Shown: positions 22,156 to 34,397, numbered from the stretch's first letter. The stretch is 64,000 nucleotides of DNA from Pyrenophora tritici-repentis (GCF_003171515.1 NC_089399.1:372001-436000); one strand, 5' to 3'. A program made the numbers and translations. The notes: generated by a model from the sequence alone, not told the origin.

Positions 22156-23228
22156 ATGTTCGTCTCAAGCTTCCGATGCTCTTTACGCTCATCTTCCTTC
22201 CCCTCGTCCGCCCGTCTCACAATTTCCACCCCTAGCAGGCGCACCATGTCTTCATATCCTACCCTCTCTTCTTATCTTGTATCACCATCTGAGCTTAGTT
22301 CAGCTCTGAAGCGCAACCCTACCAAGCTTTCTACAGAACCGCGCATTATTCCTCTTTGTGCATCCTGGTTCCTACCAAACGACGGCCGAAATGGATACGA
22401 TACCTTCGTTTCTCAGCGCATTCCGCATGCTCGCTTCTTCGACCTTGATGCCGTCAAGGATGTGCACTCGCCGTATCCGCATATGCTCCCGTCCGCCTCC
22501 GACTTCGCAATTGCAATGAGACACTTAGGCATACGACGGGAAGACATTGTAGTTGTATACGATACAAAAGAACTAGGTATCTTTTCGGCGCCAAGGGTTG
22601 GCTGGACACTGCAAGTCTTTGGTCATCCCAAAGTACATGTACTGAACAACTTCCGCAAGTGGGTCGATGAGGGGTACCCAACGGTGAGCGGTGAGCCAAA
22701 AGAGGCGGAAATAACAGAGTATGCAGTCCCAGAGATTGACGAGGGAAAGGTGGTGGCCTTTGAAGAAGTAAAGGAGATTGCAAAGGAATTGGGCAAGGAA
22801 GGGGCAGATGAAGTACAAATATTGGACGCGAGGAGTTTGGGCAGGTGGAAAGGCGTCGATCCAGAGCCTAGGGAAGGTATGTTGTTGTCTATAAGATCAT
22901 AGTTTGATTATTTGTACTGACTGGAGTAGGTATCTCATCTGGACATATCCCATATTCCACTTCAGTCCCCATTACCGACCTTCTCGACCCCAAAGACAAA
23001 ACCTTCCTCCCCGCTTCTGAGCTTCAGGCCGTCTTCAAGTCCAAGGGTGTGGATCCCTCAAAACCCATCATCAACAGCTGCGGTACAGGAGTCACAGCGG
23101 CTATCATCGATGCTGCACTTACAGAAGCTGGCTTTCCTACACAACAAAGGCGATTGTATGACGGGAGCTGGACGGAATGGGCACAGCGAGTGAAGCCAGG
23201 TGAGAGGCTTATCAGAAAGGCCGAGTAA
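22156..23228 (+). CDS. 3-mercaptopyruvate/thiosulfate sulfurtransferase (two rhodanese domains)
   Basis: Transfers sulfane sulfur from mercaptopyruvate or thiosulfate to an acceptor; in fungi also linked to tRNA thiolation (Tum1-type proteins). Two exons, 22156-22876 and 22930-23228, 339 aa. The first ~30 residues are rich in Ser and Arg with no acids, a likely mitochondrial presequence, and an internal Met (about residue 31, MSSYPTLSS) could give a cytosolic form. The first rhodanese domain (PHARFFDLDAVKD...) has no catalytic Cys, as usual. The second holds the active loop CGTGVTA with Cys291; CGSGVTA is the commoner form of the loop in mercaptopyruvate enzymes. Intron junction regenerates the Gly of GISSGHIP. 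Confidence 0.92.
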
Positions 23229-23476
23229 AGGTCCTGAATTGATAGGCACAAATTGCGATACCCTTGTCTTCTATGATGATTTGGGCTTATACCCTGGTCT
23301 CATTCATGCCTCTGAACAGGGCAGCAAAAGCTGCTGAGTTGTCAGGATAGAAACAAGAAGGAACATATGTGATAATGTAATGCGATGCAACAACTTGTTT
23401 GACTTTTCTCAAGTACTACCTAGGCATCCAAAAATTTCATAATACCCCTCTCAGGTTGTCTGAGAATTACAAGACA

Positions 23477-25185
23477 CTAGTAAACATAGCGGAAGTTGGG
23501 GTTCTCTTTATCCGTCAAGTCCTCAAATCCATGCGTAGTATCAATATCCTTACCAAACTCCCTGTCCTTCTTCTTGTTCCTCATGGTGAGGTTAAATCTT
23601 AAAAACGCAATGACGAAGAGCAGAGTAGAGTAGCATCCAAGATGAATGGCAAGAGATTTGAGGTACCTCGGGTCGTTGTCAAAGAAGACCTTTGGACCGA
23701 TGGCATTGCCCGCGCACCAGGCCACAAAGTTCATGGTGATGCAGACAGATTTCTTCGTCTGCCCGCCCACGTTACGCGTCAGCATGGACATGCCCAAACC
23801 CTGGGCAGCCCAGAAAGTGAAGACGATCCAGTAACTGATCAGTAGACCGGCACGAGTAGCGTTGTTTGTGTTCTTGACCGTCATGATGACAATTGTGCCT
23901 ATAAAGGCGGGAATCATGAAGACGGCCATTGTAAGCAGGTTCTGCTTTGTTTTCTTGACGAGCCAGGCTGAGCCCATAAGTGTGGCTATAATGACGACGC
24001 CGAGGACCATGGCGAGGAGTTGGGTCTGTAGGACAGTGAAGCCGAGGCCGTTGATGATGATGTTGTAAAAGGCACCGAGCCCAGATGTAGGAATTGTGGT
24101 GAGAATCTGGATGCCCATGTAACAGTACGCCTGCGGGTCGAGGAGGGCCTCCTTGAACTGGTAGAAGCGGAACTTCCTGTTTTGGAGTCCTGTCTGGTTG
24201 GAGCGGACTCGCTCGACCATGAGCTTCTTGTCTTCTTCAGACCAGCACTTGGCACGCATAGGACTGTCAGGGAGCCTGAAGATAACGTATATGCCCCAAA
24301 GGAAGGAAACGCAGCCATAGGTGATGAAAATGGCCTGCCATGAGCGGATGGGCGCATTTCCGGGTGACTTGAGGTAGCTGGAATGGTGAATAGTGGAGAA
24401 ACCGTAGGCCAGAAGGCCTCCGACAATTTGCTGCATGCCGTCTAAACAAAGAAGTCAGTGTGATGCCCAAGTATGAGTGTGGTTACCACTTACTCATCAT
24501 GTACCAGTATGTGACGATTTGTGCTTGCTCCTCTCGCCTGTACCAAAGAGAAGTCATGACCAGGAAGGCAGGCTGGCACACAGCTTCGAATACACCAAGC
24601 AAAGTTCGCACACTGACGAGTGCAGGGAAGCTGAAGCAGAGCGCGTGGCAACAAAGAACAGTGCTCCATGCCAAAATATTGGCTCCAAGGTATTTGGCAA
24701 CAGGTACCCGCTGAATGATCCAGTTGGTAGGGTATTCAACGACGAGCACCGCAAGATAAATACAGGTAGTAAGCCATCCGAACTACGATAAGTCAGTCAA
24801 TTGTTTCATTCAGAGCTTGACGAGTTTTGTAACTCACAGTTTGGTTCGACTTTAGAACTGGTATATCGTCGCGAATGCCCATGATGGAGGTAGCCGACAT
24901 GGTGCCCTTGTCCAGCGCCTGAAGGAAGTATGTGATGACCATGATAGGAAGCACACGTCTATCAATCATGCGCTTCAACCTCTTGTTCTCCTCTTCTGAA
25001 ATGTAGACCTCTTGGGCACCCGCATATTTGGCAACTTCTTTGTCGATGCGGCTGTAGTCGACTTGCGGGGGCTTCTCATCGCCTACGGAGAGCACTCGCT
25101 CAACCTGGCTGATGTCCTGCTTATCGTCGGGGTGGCCAGGGGTGGCGGACGCGGTGTGCACCCCTTCTGCACTGGGTCTGCCCAT
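23477..25185 (-). CDS. MFS transporter, anion:cation symporter (Dal5/Tna1) type
   Basis: Plasma-membrane secondary transporter with about 12 predicted membrane spans. Three exons: 24838-25185, 24494-24782, 23477-24441; 533 aa. A ~75-residue polar N-terminus is followed by RRVLPIMVITYFLQALDKGTM, typical of the fungal allantoate/nicotinate/organic-anion branch. Later come LGVFEAVCQPAFLVMTSLWY (spans 4-5 region), the central loop with RLPDSPMRAK, and NVGGQTKKSVCITMNFVAWCAGNAIGP in the second half. Both introns keep phase. It is divergent from the GH105 hydrolase at 26256 across about 1 kb, which suggests that its cargo could be an acidic sugar fragment from pectin; the ACS branch includes bacterial uronate carriers. 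Substrate is inference. Confidence 0.9.
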
Positions 25186-26255
25186 GTTGTGAAGACGCCC
25201 CGGGGAATTGACGATGGGGAGATATTGAGGGTGGAGAGAGAGGATCCAGTGGGCTGTCCGTCTGAAGGAGTTCTGGCCGTGATATTTCTACCTACCTCGT
25301 TTAGATTATCCGTCCAAGCGTTCCCCAGCCTACCCCATGGTGGCAGGCTACTCCGCAAATTCTCTGGGGCACGAGCCTGCACCGTTCCGCCTAGCCTGAA
25401 TTGAGGATGAAGATTATCTCCTTGTTTCCCTTCCCCAGTTTAACGTAGGATTACGGTAAGCACACGGTGCAGTAGAGGTGAGCCAGTGGCACCAGCGCTG
25501 CATCCTGAGTCGCTGGTTCCGAAGGTTACCAACCCCATACCCACCCGGGCGTCCATACAGTTGTGGAGTGCTGCAGAATGCGGAGTCGGAAATACGGTAC
25601 GCAGAATCAAGCAGTGTGGGGGGGTACCAATTCTTGGCACATGCCCCAGCTTGGTAAGACGTCGGCACAAATGCTGCCGAACCGCCCCACATACGCTTAT
25701 GAAGGACAGGACTATAGGCTAAGCTCGTGCGAAGCTTCGTCGCAGGCCGGTGGCTGCTGGTGGGATATTTTTCTCCGTTCTCGAGTTGGTGGCGGTTATC
25801 TTGCCTAGGTTTACGTCGGTCGCACTTCCCAGCCCGGAGCCTTCCGCCCAGGGGATTGGCCTTCCGTCATGTCGGTATAGTGATTCACGAGCGTCGGTGC
25901 ATCGCATGGCGAATGTGACAAGTATCCAACGTGGCTCCACGGTAAACTCTACCGCACATGCTGACATTGATGTTCGAGAACAGGCAGAAGCGGAGCCACG
26001 TCTTCCAGAACTCGGTCGGAGTATACACGGGCGAGTCGGTGCAGCAGGACACGAAGTCTGATGGGCAGAAAGTTCCCCAGTTCTTGGTACCCGTTGTATG
26101 TAGCTCGACCGAGTATGGAGCCGACAGGGATGCTCCTAATATCCACGTGCTAGAGTGTGTCTGCACCGGCTTCTAATACTCAAGTAGTTCCCACAATTGA
26201 AATCTAACACTGCATTCACAATCAGATTCTACTGAGCACACGATACGCGCTCATC
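25186..26255. promoter_or_regulatory. Shared upstream region of MFS transporter and GH105 gene
   Basis: About 1.07 kb between divergent start codons with no convincing coding. No regulator site was identified with certainty. Short frames at 25414-25800 are GC-rich and unconvincing. Confidence 0.4.
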
Positions 26256-27392
26256 ATGTCTACCCTCACAGTCCACGGTCTTACCAAAGGCCAAATAGAT
26301 GAGAAGATTCTGCTCCTAACACACAACCTGATCAACATCCACGACACAACTGGCGAATTTCTCTTGAAATTAGACGATGGTCGTGTAATCGATACCAAAG
26401 GCTGGGACGGCTGGGAATGGACGCACGGCATTGGACTCTACGGCCTATGGCACTACTACACGCTGACGGGCAGCACGGCCACGCTCGATATAATCAAGGG
26501 CTGGTTCGACAAACAGCTCAGCAAAGGCACTACCAAAAACATCAATACCATGAGCCCGTTCCTCACATTGGCCTACCTGTATGAAGAGACGGGAAACAAG
26601 ACGTTTGTTCCTTGGTTGGATACGTGGGCGGAGTGGGTCATGCATGGTTTGCCCCGCACAAAGTTTGGTGGTTTCCAGCATGAGACATACAACTCTTTCA
26701 ACAAAGATGAGCTATGGGATGACACACTCATGATGAGTGCTCTGCCCCTCGCCAAGATTGGTCTCACTCTGAATCGACCCGAATATGTCGAGGAAGCCAA
26801 GCGTCAATTCATCCTGCATTGCCAGTACCTATGCGACACAAGCACAGGTCTGTTCTTCCACGGCTGGAAGTGGGAAGACAAGGGTGGATTGGAAGTCGGA
26901 CACAACTTTGCGGGGGCCCGATGGGCTCGCGGGAACTCGTGGTTAACAATCGCGATTCCGGATTTTATCGAGTTGCTGGACCTGAAGGAGACGGATCCTC
27001 TTCGGCTTTTCCTCGTTGGTATACTTGAGTCGCAATGCCGGGCGCTACTGAAGCTGCAATGTGAGAATGGTATGTGGCGAACGCTCCTCGATATCCCGGT
27101 CGAGGAAGGCAGCTATGAGGAAGCGTCAGCCACTGCAGGCTTCGCATACGGCATGCTCAAAGCTTGCCGAAAGCGATATATCAGTGGAGAGGTTTACCTG
27201 CAGAGTGCGGTTAAGGCGATCAAAGCCGTCATGAGCAAAATCAGCGCAGAGGGCGAGTTGACGGAGACTAGCTTTGGTACAGCCATGGGACATGACTTGC
27301 AACATTACAAGGATATTAAGATTACGAGTATGCCGTATGGACAGGCCATGGCCATCATGGCGCTAGGAGAGTTCATGAGAACTTTTATCTAG
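26256..27392 (+). CDS. GH105 unsaturated rhamnogalacturonyl/glucuronyl hydrolase
   Basis: Hydrolyses the unsaturated uronyl residue from oligosaccharides made by rhamnogalacturonan or pectin lyases (YteR/YesR type; (alpha/alpha)6 barrel). Intronless, 378 aa. Signature parts: GWDGWEWTHGIGLYGLW (about 49-65), FGGFQHET, the catalytic-aspartate segment DELWDDTLMM (Asp155/156), WARGNSWLTIAI (about 228), and the C-terminal EASATAGFAYG. No signal peptide, so the enzyme should act inside the cell on imported fragments. That fits a role with the divergent transporter at 23477-25185. Family call strong; exact substrate not determinable. Confidence 0.93.
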   Translation: MSTLTVHGLTKGQIDEKILLLTHNLINIHDTTGEFLLKLDDGRVIDTKGWDGWEWTHGIGLYGLWHYYTLTGSTATLDIIKGWFDKQLSKGTTKNINTMSPFLTLAYLYEETGNKTFVPWLDTWAEWVMHGLPRTKFGGFQHETYNSFNKDELWDDTLMMSALPLAKIGLTLNRPEYVEEAKRQFILHCQYLCDTSTGLFFHGWKWEDKGGLEVGHNFAGARWARGNSWLTIAIPDFIELLDLKETDPLRLFLVGILESQCRALLKLQCENGMWRTLLDIPVEEGSYEEASATAGFAYGMLKACRKRYISGEVYLQSAVKAIKAVMSKISAEGELTETSFGTAMGHDLQHYKDIKITSMPYGQAMAIMALGEFMRTFI

Positions 27393-28130
27393 AAAAATCA
27401 ATGCATAGGTCCCTGTCGGGATACATGCCCAGTCAGTTTTGCCCGCATTGCTCCTTTTTACTAATCCCCTCTCTAGAGTAAATGTTCCTGAAAGGCAATA
27501 TTCTCTGCACCACTAGATGACCCCGCAACTTCACATAGCCTCTGCTTTTCTGTAGCGCTTCGACGATTGGCAGGTCTTGTAGAGGTCCAAGACGAATCGG
27601 GTATCGCATCGCGACGGTGTTTCTTGCGCGTGGGGGAAGGGTGGTCGTCGTCATCGTCAGGGGGTATCGTGAAGCCTCCTAGAAACAACCGACTAGAATG
27701 GTCTGTGGAGCTCAGGGTTATTGAACGCTTCTCACACCACGCGGTATGACGCTTGAGTCAGCTACTGTTTGTTGTGCAAAAGGAAAAGCGCAGTGATAGC
27801 AATTGCTGTGGTTCTCTAGTATAAGCTAATGGCATGGCCACATTCTAGGCAGCTACTCTAGGTGAGGCTGTAGCTTGGTACTTTCGGTAGGGAGCTGTCT
27901 TGTCGCTCGCGGTTGACAGCTGTTCAATAGCAGTCACTCGTAATATCATTGTAGACAGCCGTAGTGTGCAGACTAGTGCAAGCAGCGAGGACAAACAAAC
28001 AAGCGTAGGCGACAGGCACGTCGACACGCAGGATGCATGAAGTCGCGATTGTTCTGCCCCTCGCCGCTAGCAGTTGCTGGGGAAAGCGCGTTTGGCGGTG
28101 AGGCGCAATGGCAAGGGCGGGCCCACTCTG
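27393..28130. other. Spacer upstream of the HSP90 promoter
   Basis: No gene seen. Contains the GH105 3' UTR and distal HSP90 upstream sequence; short frames only. Confidence 0.45.
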
Positions 28131-28210
28131 ATTGGTCGGGCGGCGCCCTTCTCTGCGTTTCTGCCGCTCTGTCTAGAAGATTCTCGAGCTCCACCAAAGG
28201 CTATATCAGC
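28131..28210 (+). promoter_or_regulatory. HSP90 core promoter: CCAAT box, heat-shock element, TATA-like box
   Basis: An inverted CCAAT box (ATTGG, 28131-28135), a three-unit heat-shock element GAAGATTCTCGAG (28176-28188; alternating GAA/TTC/GAG at 2-bp gaps) and a TATA-like TATAT (28202-28206) lie in order and spacing expected upstream of a heat-shock gene. Hsf1 binding is the established role of such elements. Confidence 0.7.
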
Positions 28211-28350
28211 TCCAAACTCGACCCTTCTCACTGCAGTTTCTTCATCGAATTGCTTCTCTCTCGCTCGCATCATATAGACATTCAGTCTTGCAGCCTGCTC
28301 TTATCTCCACGCTATAGAAGAGCTCAGTAATCCAACTACCCCGCCTAACC

Positions 28351-28444
28351 GTACGTCTTCCCCACATTATCAACATCACAGCCTAGTCAGGCATTGGGAC
28401 GGCTAGTTCGTAGTGTGAACTCCAGCTGACTCTGTGTCTTGCAG
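28351..28444 (+). other. Predicted 5' UTR intron of HSP90
   Basis: GTACGT donor at 28351 and TTGCAG acceptor ending at 28444, 24 bp before the start codon. The interior has stops in all frames. Predicted only. Confidence 0.55.
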
Positions 28445-28468
28445 TCAAACACTCACACAACCGCCGCC

Positions 28469-30577
28469 ATGTCTGGGGAGACCTTCGAGTTCCAGGCTGA
28501 GATCTCTCAGCTGCTCGGCCTTATCATCAACACCGTCTACTCGAACAAAGAGATCTTCCTACGAGAACTCATCTCTAACGCATCCGATGCCCTCGACAAG
28601 ATCCGATATGAAGCCCTCTCAGACCCCAGCAAACTCGACAGCGGCAAAGACCTCCGCATCGACATCATCCCAAACAAGGAGGCCAAGACCCTCACCATCC
28701 AAGATAGCGGTATCGGTATGACCAAGGCCGACCTCATCAACAACCTGGGTACGATTGCCCGCTCAGGCACAAAGCAGTTCATGGAGGCTCTGTCAGCCGG
28801 TGCCGACATTTCCATGATTGGTCAGTTCGGTGTTGGTTTCTACTCTGCATACCTTGTTGCCGACCGTGTTACCGTCGTCTCCAAGAACAACGATGACGAG
28901 CAATACGTCTGGGAGTCAAGTGCTGGTGGTACATTCAAGATCACTGAGGACACTGAGGGCGAGCAGATTGGTCGTGGTACCAAGATCATCCTCCACCTCA
29001 AGGAGGAGCAGATGGACTACCTCAACGAGAGCAAGATCAAGGAGGTCGTCAAGAAGCACTCCGAGTTCATCTCATACCCCATCTACCTTCACGTCTTGAA
29101 GGAGACTGAGAAGGAGGTTGAGGACGAGGACGCTGCTGAGGAGACCACCGAGGGCGACGAGAAGAAGCCCAAGGTCGAGGAGGTCGACGATGAGGAGGAA
29201 GAGAAGAAGGAGAAGAAGACCAAGAAGGTCAAGGAATCCAAGATTGAGGAAGAGGAGCTCAACAAGACCAAGCCCATCTGGACCCGCAACCCACAAGACA
29301 TCACCACCGAGGAGTACGCTTCCTTCTACAAGTCGCTCTCCAACGACTGGGAAGACCACCTTGCCGTCAAGCACTTCTCCGTTGAGGGTCAGCTCGAGTT
29401 CCGTGCTATCCTCTTCGTTCCCAAGCGTGCGCCCTTCGACCTCTTCGAGACCAAGAAGACCAAGAACAACATCAAGCTCTACGTCCGCCGTGTCTTCATC
29501 ACTGACGATGCCACTGACCTGATCCCCGAGTGGCTCAGCTTCGTCAAGGGTGTTGTCGACTCCGAGGACCTTCCTCTCAACCTGTCTCGTGAGACCCTCC
29601 AGCAGAACAAGATCATGAAGGTCATCCGCAAGAACATTGTCAAGAAGACTCTCGAGCTCTTCAACGAGATCGCCGAAGACCGTGAGCAGTTCGACAAGTT
29701 CTACTCTGCTTTCGGCAAGAACATCAAGCTTGGTATCCACGAGGACTCGCAGAACCGCGCATCGCTTGCTAAGCTCCTCCGCTTCAACTCCACCAAGTCT
29801 GGTGAGGAGCTGACCTCGCTTACCGACTATGTCACCCGCATGCCTGAGCACCAGAAGCAGATGTACTACATCACTGGTGAGTCGCTCAAGGCTGTCCAGA
29901 AGTCGCCCTTCCTCGACACCCTTAAGGATAAGGGCTTTGAGGTTCTGTTCCTTGTCGACCCCATTGACGAGTACGCCATGACTCAGCTCAAGGAGTTCGA
30001 CGGCAAGAAGCTTGTCGACATCACCAAGGACTTTGAGCTTGAGGAGTCCGAGGAGGAGAAGAAGGAGCGTGAGGCCGAGGAGAAGGAGTTTGAGGGTCTC
30101 GCCAAGAGCCTCAAGACTGTTCTCGGTGACAAGGTCGAGAAGGTTGTCGTTTCCCACAAGCTTGTCGGCTCACCCTGCGCTATCCGTACCGGCCAGTTCG
30201 GTTGGTCAGCCAACATGGAGCGTATCATGAAGGCCCAGGCTCTCCGTGATACCTCCATGAGCTCGTACATGTCTTCCAAGAAGACCTTCGAGATCTCGCC
30301 CAAGTCTGCTATCATCAAGGAGCTCAAGCGCAAGGTTGAGGCTGACGGTGAGGATGACCGTACTGTCAAGTCCATTACCCTCCTGCTCTTCGAGACTTCA
30401 CTCCTGGTCTCTGGCTTCACCATCGACGAGCCTGTTCAGTACGCTGAGCGCATCCACAAGCTCGTCTCTCTCGGCCTCAACGTCGATGAGGAGGTTGAGA
30501 CCGAGCAAGAGAAGGGCGAGGCCGCGACCGAGCAGACTGCGACAGCCGGTGAGAGCGCGATGGAGGAGGTTGACTAA
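28469..30577 (+). CDS. hsp90: Heat shock protein 90, cytosolic
   Basis: ATP-dependent chaperone for kinases, receptors and transcription factors. One uninterrupted exon, 702 aa from [15 protein letters not shown]; the upstream in-frame ATG at 28439 would fall in or at the leader acceptor and is not used. Seen: [13 protein letters not shown], the [11 protein letters not shown] and [15 protein letters not shown]-lid parts, a highly charged linker (about 215-275), the middle domain with NLSRE, and the C-terminal MEEVD that docks TPR co-chaperones. Codon use is strongly biased to C-ending codons, as expected for abundant proteins, and this bias creates a long antisense frame. Upstream lie a heat-shock element and a likely leader intron. 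Confidence 0.98.
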   Translation: MSGETFEFQAEISQLLGLIINTVYSNKEIFLRELISNASDALDKIRYEALSDPSKLDSGKDLRIDIIPNKEAKTLTIQDSGIGMTKADLINNLGTIARSGTKQFMEALSAGADISMIGQFGVGFYSAYLVADRVTVVSKNNDDEQYVWESSAGGTFKITEDTEGEQIGRGTKIILHLKEEQMDYLNESKIKEVVKKHSEFISYPIYLHVLKETEKEVEDEDAAEETTEGDEKKPKVEEVDDEEEEKKEKKTKKVKESKIEEEELNKTKPIWTRNPQDITTEEYASFYKSLSNDWEDHLAVKHFSVEGQLEFRAILFVPKRAPFDLFETKKTKNNIKLYVRRVFITDDATDLIPEWLSFVKGVVDSEDLPLNLSRETLQQNKIMKVIRKNIVKKTLELFNEIAEDREQFDKFYSAFGKNIKLGIHEDSQNRASLAKLLRFNSTKSGEELTSLTDYVTRMPEHQKQMYYITGESLKAVQKSPFLDTLKDKGFEVLFLVDPIDEYAMTQLKEFDGKKLVDITKDFELEESEEEKKEREAEEKEFEGLAKSLKTVLGDKVEKVVVSHKLVGSPCAIRTGQFGWSANMERIMKAQALRDTSMSSYMSSKKTFEISPKSAIIKELKRKVEADGEDDRTVKSITLLLFETSLLVSGFTIDEPVQYAERIHKLVSLGLNVDEEVETEQEKGEAATEQTATAGESAMEEVD

Positions 30578-31249
30578 ACGTCTCGCCCGAATCGCCCGGT
30601 TTCGAAAAGTTTTATTGGCGCTCTGATATCCCTTTCATGTGTCATGGCTTTCATTCCCTTTCTACACCTCACTTGCATGATGGACGGAGCTTAATCTTCG
30701 ATGGCGTCTTAGAGTGGTGGTATTTCACGCATCACGAGTAAATGGATATCCCGAAATGTATCTTAGTTAGACTTACCTCTGGGTAGTTTTTCATGAATGA
30801 TGAAACGTTAAAAACAATGATTGCTTTTTCAATGTGCCTGCGAGCTAGTGGTTGATGCTTTTTGTTGTTCGGTGTGGTGCCCATGTCCCCTGCTCAGGTA
30901 TCAATCGAACAACGACCCGAGTCCAGCGTCGCTATACTATCGCCCAACACCCGCCTATGTTGGAATATGTGTCGCAATCGAAACAACAACGGCTTCAGGG
31001 TCTTACGTCGTTTATGCAACGGTAATCGTCCCGTGGCCCAAAAACAGGATCTTCCAGCCTGGGCTGCCGTAGTACCGCAGGGATATGCAGGACGCATGAC
31101 GTATGAGGAGGCGCGTTCTCAATGTCTGGGCCGTAGCTGTCAAGAACGGATCTCCGAATGGTAAACCGCTTTCATTGCCAGCTTACACTATTTGCTATCT
31201 ATGAAGCTTACAATCTAGATTGTGCGATTAACAACATACCATTGTCAAC
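30578..31249. other. HSP90 3' region
   Basis: HSP90 3' UTR and spacer; AT-rich around 30,780-30,850. No gene recognised. Confidence 0.45.
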
Positions 31250-32673
31250 ATGTCAGCCGTAGATCAGCTTAAGCAGCAAAATGCTGCACTACAATGTGGG
31301 TTAGTAGAATCTAATGAGGACATATGCTAATGTCGTTCAGCAAGCGTAGGAAACGTATCCAAAGTCGCTGGGTCAACTGCAAAGAAGCCGGCGACGACCA
31401 TCGACGCAGGCGCTACACCAGTCAAGAGAGTTCCGAGAAAGCTCAATGCCACGAGTGCTTCTGCTCCTGGTACTACGAAAGGAGCATCAGCCGCGACGTC
31501 GACGCCTGTGAAGAAGCCAACAGCTACTGTTACAGCCAACAAAGCTGCGTCTACTACCACATCTGCGAAAAAGGCACCGGTCACAGCAACCAAGACACCG
31601 ATCAGTGAAGCTTCAAAGCCCGCACGTACCCGCATACCTCTTGGAACCACAAAGCCACTGCCAGTTAGGAAGAACCCGACTACAAGCACCTCAACTTCTA
31701 AGCCCGTGAGTGCTGCTAGTAAGACAACGATATCCGGGCCTGCCAAGGGCACTACAGGCGCAGTCTCATCTGCTACAGCGAAATCTACATCCACAAAAGC
31801 CACCCCAGCGAAAGCTGTGCCCGTCAAGAAGACGCCAGCCAAGGTGAACCCAGATGGTACCACACCCACCAAAGTGAATATAGATGGTACCTACCCAACT
31901 CCTCTTTCCGTAATACTAGCTCATCCCGCACCAGGCCAACCCACACCCCAATCTACCATAGCAGCGAAGAAGCAGCCCGGTGTGGTTGGAAAGGGTATCA
32001 ACACTGCTACAGGCACTCTGAACAAGACTATTGGTACGACCACAGGGGGATTGAACACAATCACTGATTCGGCGACCACTGGCGTGAACGGCACAGTTAC
32101 CGGGGTGACTGGATACGCTGGCAAGGGGCTTGACAAGTTACCTGGCGGTGTTGGGAAGCCAGTGAAGCACGTGACAGACAATGTAGGTAAGACGGCGACA
32201 GGCGCAGTGGACAACGCGTACTACACTGTAGGTTCGGCGACCAAGGGAGTGCAGGGTACTGTGAGCAAGACTACTGGTGCTCTCGGGAAAGGAGATATCA
32301 AGGGTACCGTGGCCGGGGCGACCAGCGGAGTCGGTACGTTCCTTTCTTTCCCCCTGACGAGTCAGCGAGCTGAGAACTTTAAGGCAATACTGTCACAGGA
32401 GTTGGCAAGGGCGTAGGAAATACAGTTGGAGACGGACTTGCAGGCTTGGGAAACACGGTTGGAGGCCCCGTCGGCGGTGTTGTAGGCAATGTAGGTAAGG
32501 GTGCCAACAATGCCGTTGGAGGCATTACCAGCGGACTAGGGGACGGTGTAAGCAAACTCGGCCGCGGGGACGTAATTGGCGGGGTGGGAAGCACGCTCGG
32601 AGGAGTTGGAAAGGGCCTTGGTGGGCTCCTAGGGGGAATCACGGGGTATGGAGAGAACGAAAAAACGACATGA
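31250..32673 (+). CDS. Low-complexity Thr/Ala/Gly-rich repeat protein, function unknown
   Basis: Three exons: 31250-31295, 31341-32333, 32399-32673; 437 aa. The first exon encodes MSAVDQLKQQNAALQ and is found only by splicing. The middle is Thr/Ser/Lys/Ala/Pro-rich and disordered. The C-terminal third is a run of degenerate Gly-Val-Gly-Asn/Lys repeats (for example GYAGKGLDKLPGGVGKP, GNTVGGPVGGVVGNVGKG, GGVGKGLGGLLGG). No signal peptide or clear membrane span. The pattern recalls LEA-like or matrix-type repeat proteins, but I assign no function. Both introns keep phase, and the repeat pattern continues across the second one, which supports the model. Confidence 0.7.
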
Positions 32674-34397
32674 AGGTGCAAGGTAGAGAAGTGGCTGGCG
32701 GAGATGGAGCGGATAGATGAAGGGGTGGTAATTTCAGATGATGTGGATATGGTCGTCGGCGCAGAGGGGATTAAGGAAGTTGGAAGCGAAGCAAGCCATG
32801 ATGCCAGTTGGGTAAGGATGGGCCTTGCTCAGCATAGAGAAGAAGTTTAGTAGACATGATATTATATCACGCCAGACGTTCACACAAGCACGTTACAATA
32901 TGTCCGCCGCCGTTAGTCGACAATTAAGTCAGTAGGCCGTGAGGAAAAGGGCTGAAGGCTTCGCAACGGGCCGGGTCATTTACGAGCATGAGTGGGAGCC
33001 ACAGCCACAGCCATCGGTCCATGCTCATGATCGCTCGCCTATCCGAATCTTTGGACGGTTCACTGGCCCTACGGCCCTTCTTCGCTATCGAGCTGGCTTG
33101 TTACCTGATCGTGCCGAGTCGCTCCTACTTCGGCAGCCCCGCATCGCAAGGCGCTGCCTCTTATGCTCAAGCCTATCCAAGTCGACCCGGCGTCTTGAGG
33201 GCATCCCCTTGATATCATTGCGTCTCTATACGGCCCTCTCCCATGCTCGCATCTACCGGGCTGGATGACTGCGCCACTTCCCGCGTCACTCTTCCGAGCT
33301 GACGCCCAACGACTTCGTAATTGCCATGATTTCCGATTTCCAATTTCCAAATCATCAAATTCGCTCCAGGCTGCGGACGAAACCTCTATCGGCTTCAGTG
33401 CCGTTTTGGCCTGTCAGATACCATGTTACCGGACTTAGTGCATCGCAACACGGGCGATTTGCAGCCAAGCTTGCGACACGAGAGACTGCACTGCACCTTG
33501 CGTCCCAACGCACTTTGCAAAACCCGGGCCCGGGCACCTCGTAAGCTGCACAAGCCCCGCATTCTTGTTATGCTGTGACACACGTCTCGAAAGCTTGATT
33601 CAAGCTGGCGACGAACATGTGTGGATCCGTAACAGCTGTAGTCCATACCTCTATACTGCTTGACGCGTATGCTTCAGACTCGGCATGCTGGTTTCTACGT
33701 GGCTTCGCAGCGCCCATCGTGGCTACTTGAGAAAACGAGGCAGATCGCGACAGGCGCTGACAGCCGTTGCGACCTCATCAGACCACTCTTTTGCGTGATG
33801 AAATTATTATCAGACCCGAGTACTGTAGCGGATTAGCGGAAGATCGAGCCACATCCAGGGATCAAACCATCTGCGCTCGTCTATTTACGAGCGTAAACAA
33901 ACGGCGCCATGGCAAGTGGAACAATAGCGCCCTTCTAACGCACATCACGACGTTTCCAGCCCTTTCCGAACAAGCCCGATTGGCCCCGCCAGCAACGTCT
34001 GTTCTGGTGCAGCAAAACAGGGTGAGATGCGGCTGTGCGTGAAAGAGATCGCTACAAGGGTTGAATTCACTCACTCATCTAACCGACTACTGCAGCTTAG
34101 CGCAGGCTGATTCCACACTTCAGCACCCGTCCGACGCCGACTTTCACTTTCGATAAATAATCTCAGCTGCCCTCACTGCACGTGGCTTTTACCATCCATC
34201 CTGCGAGGAACGCCTAAGAGATACCATTGGAGGAATTGACCATCACTCGGTGCGCCCGCTTGCTAGGGATATACGAGAGTAGTGCGCTAACAAGGTCTAG
34301 ATCCGTTGGCAAACAACCATCGTACTACCATACAATATATCGTCATCCTCCCTTTCAGCTTCGACATATCCGACTCGATCTACCATTGATTCCCACC
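32674..34397. other. Gene-free stretch
   Basis: About 1.7 kb with scattered short frames, none convincing. The last ~250 bp is probably promoter and leader of the 34398 gene; an in-frame ATG at 34227 is not used because the signal peptide starts at 34398. Confidence 0.45.

Noticed and set aside
29072..30157. 361-codon minus-strand open frame inside HSP90
   Set aside because: It is the antisense shadow of a strongly codon-biased gene; its Leu/Val/Asp-rich text mirrors the C-ending codons and has no domain.
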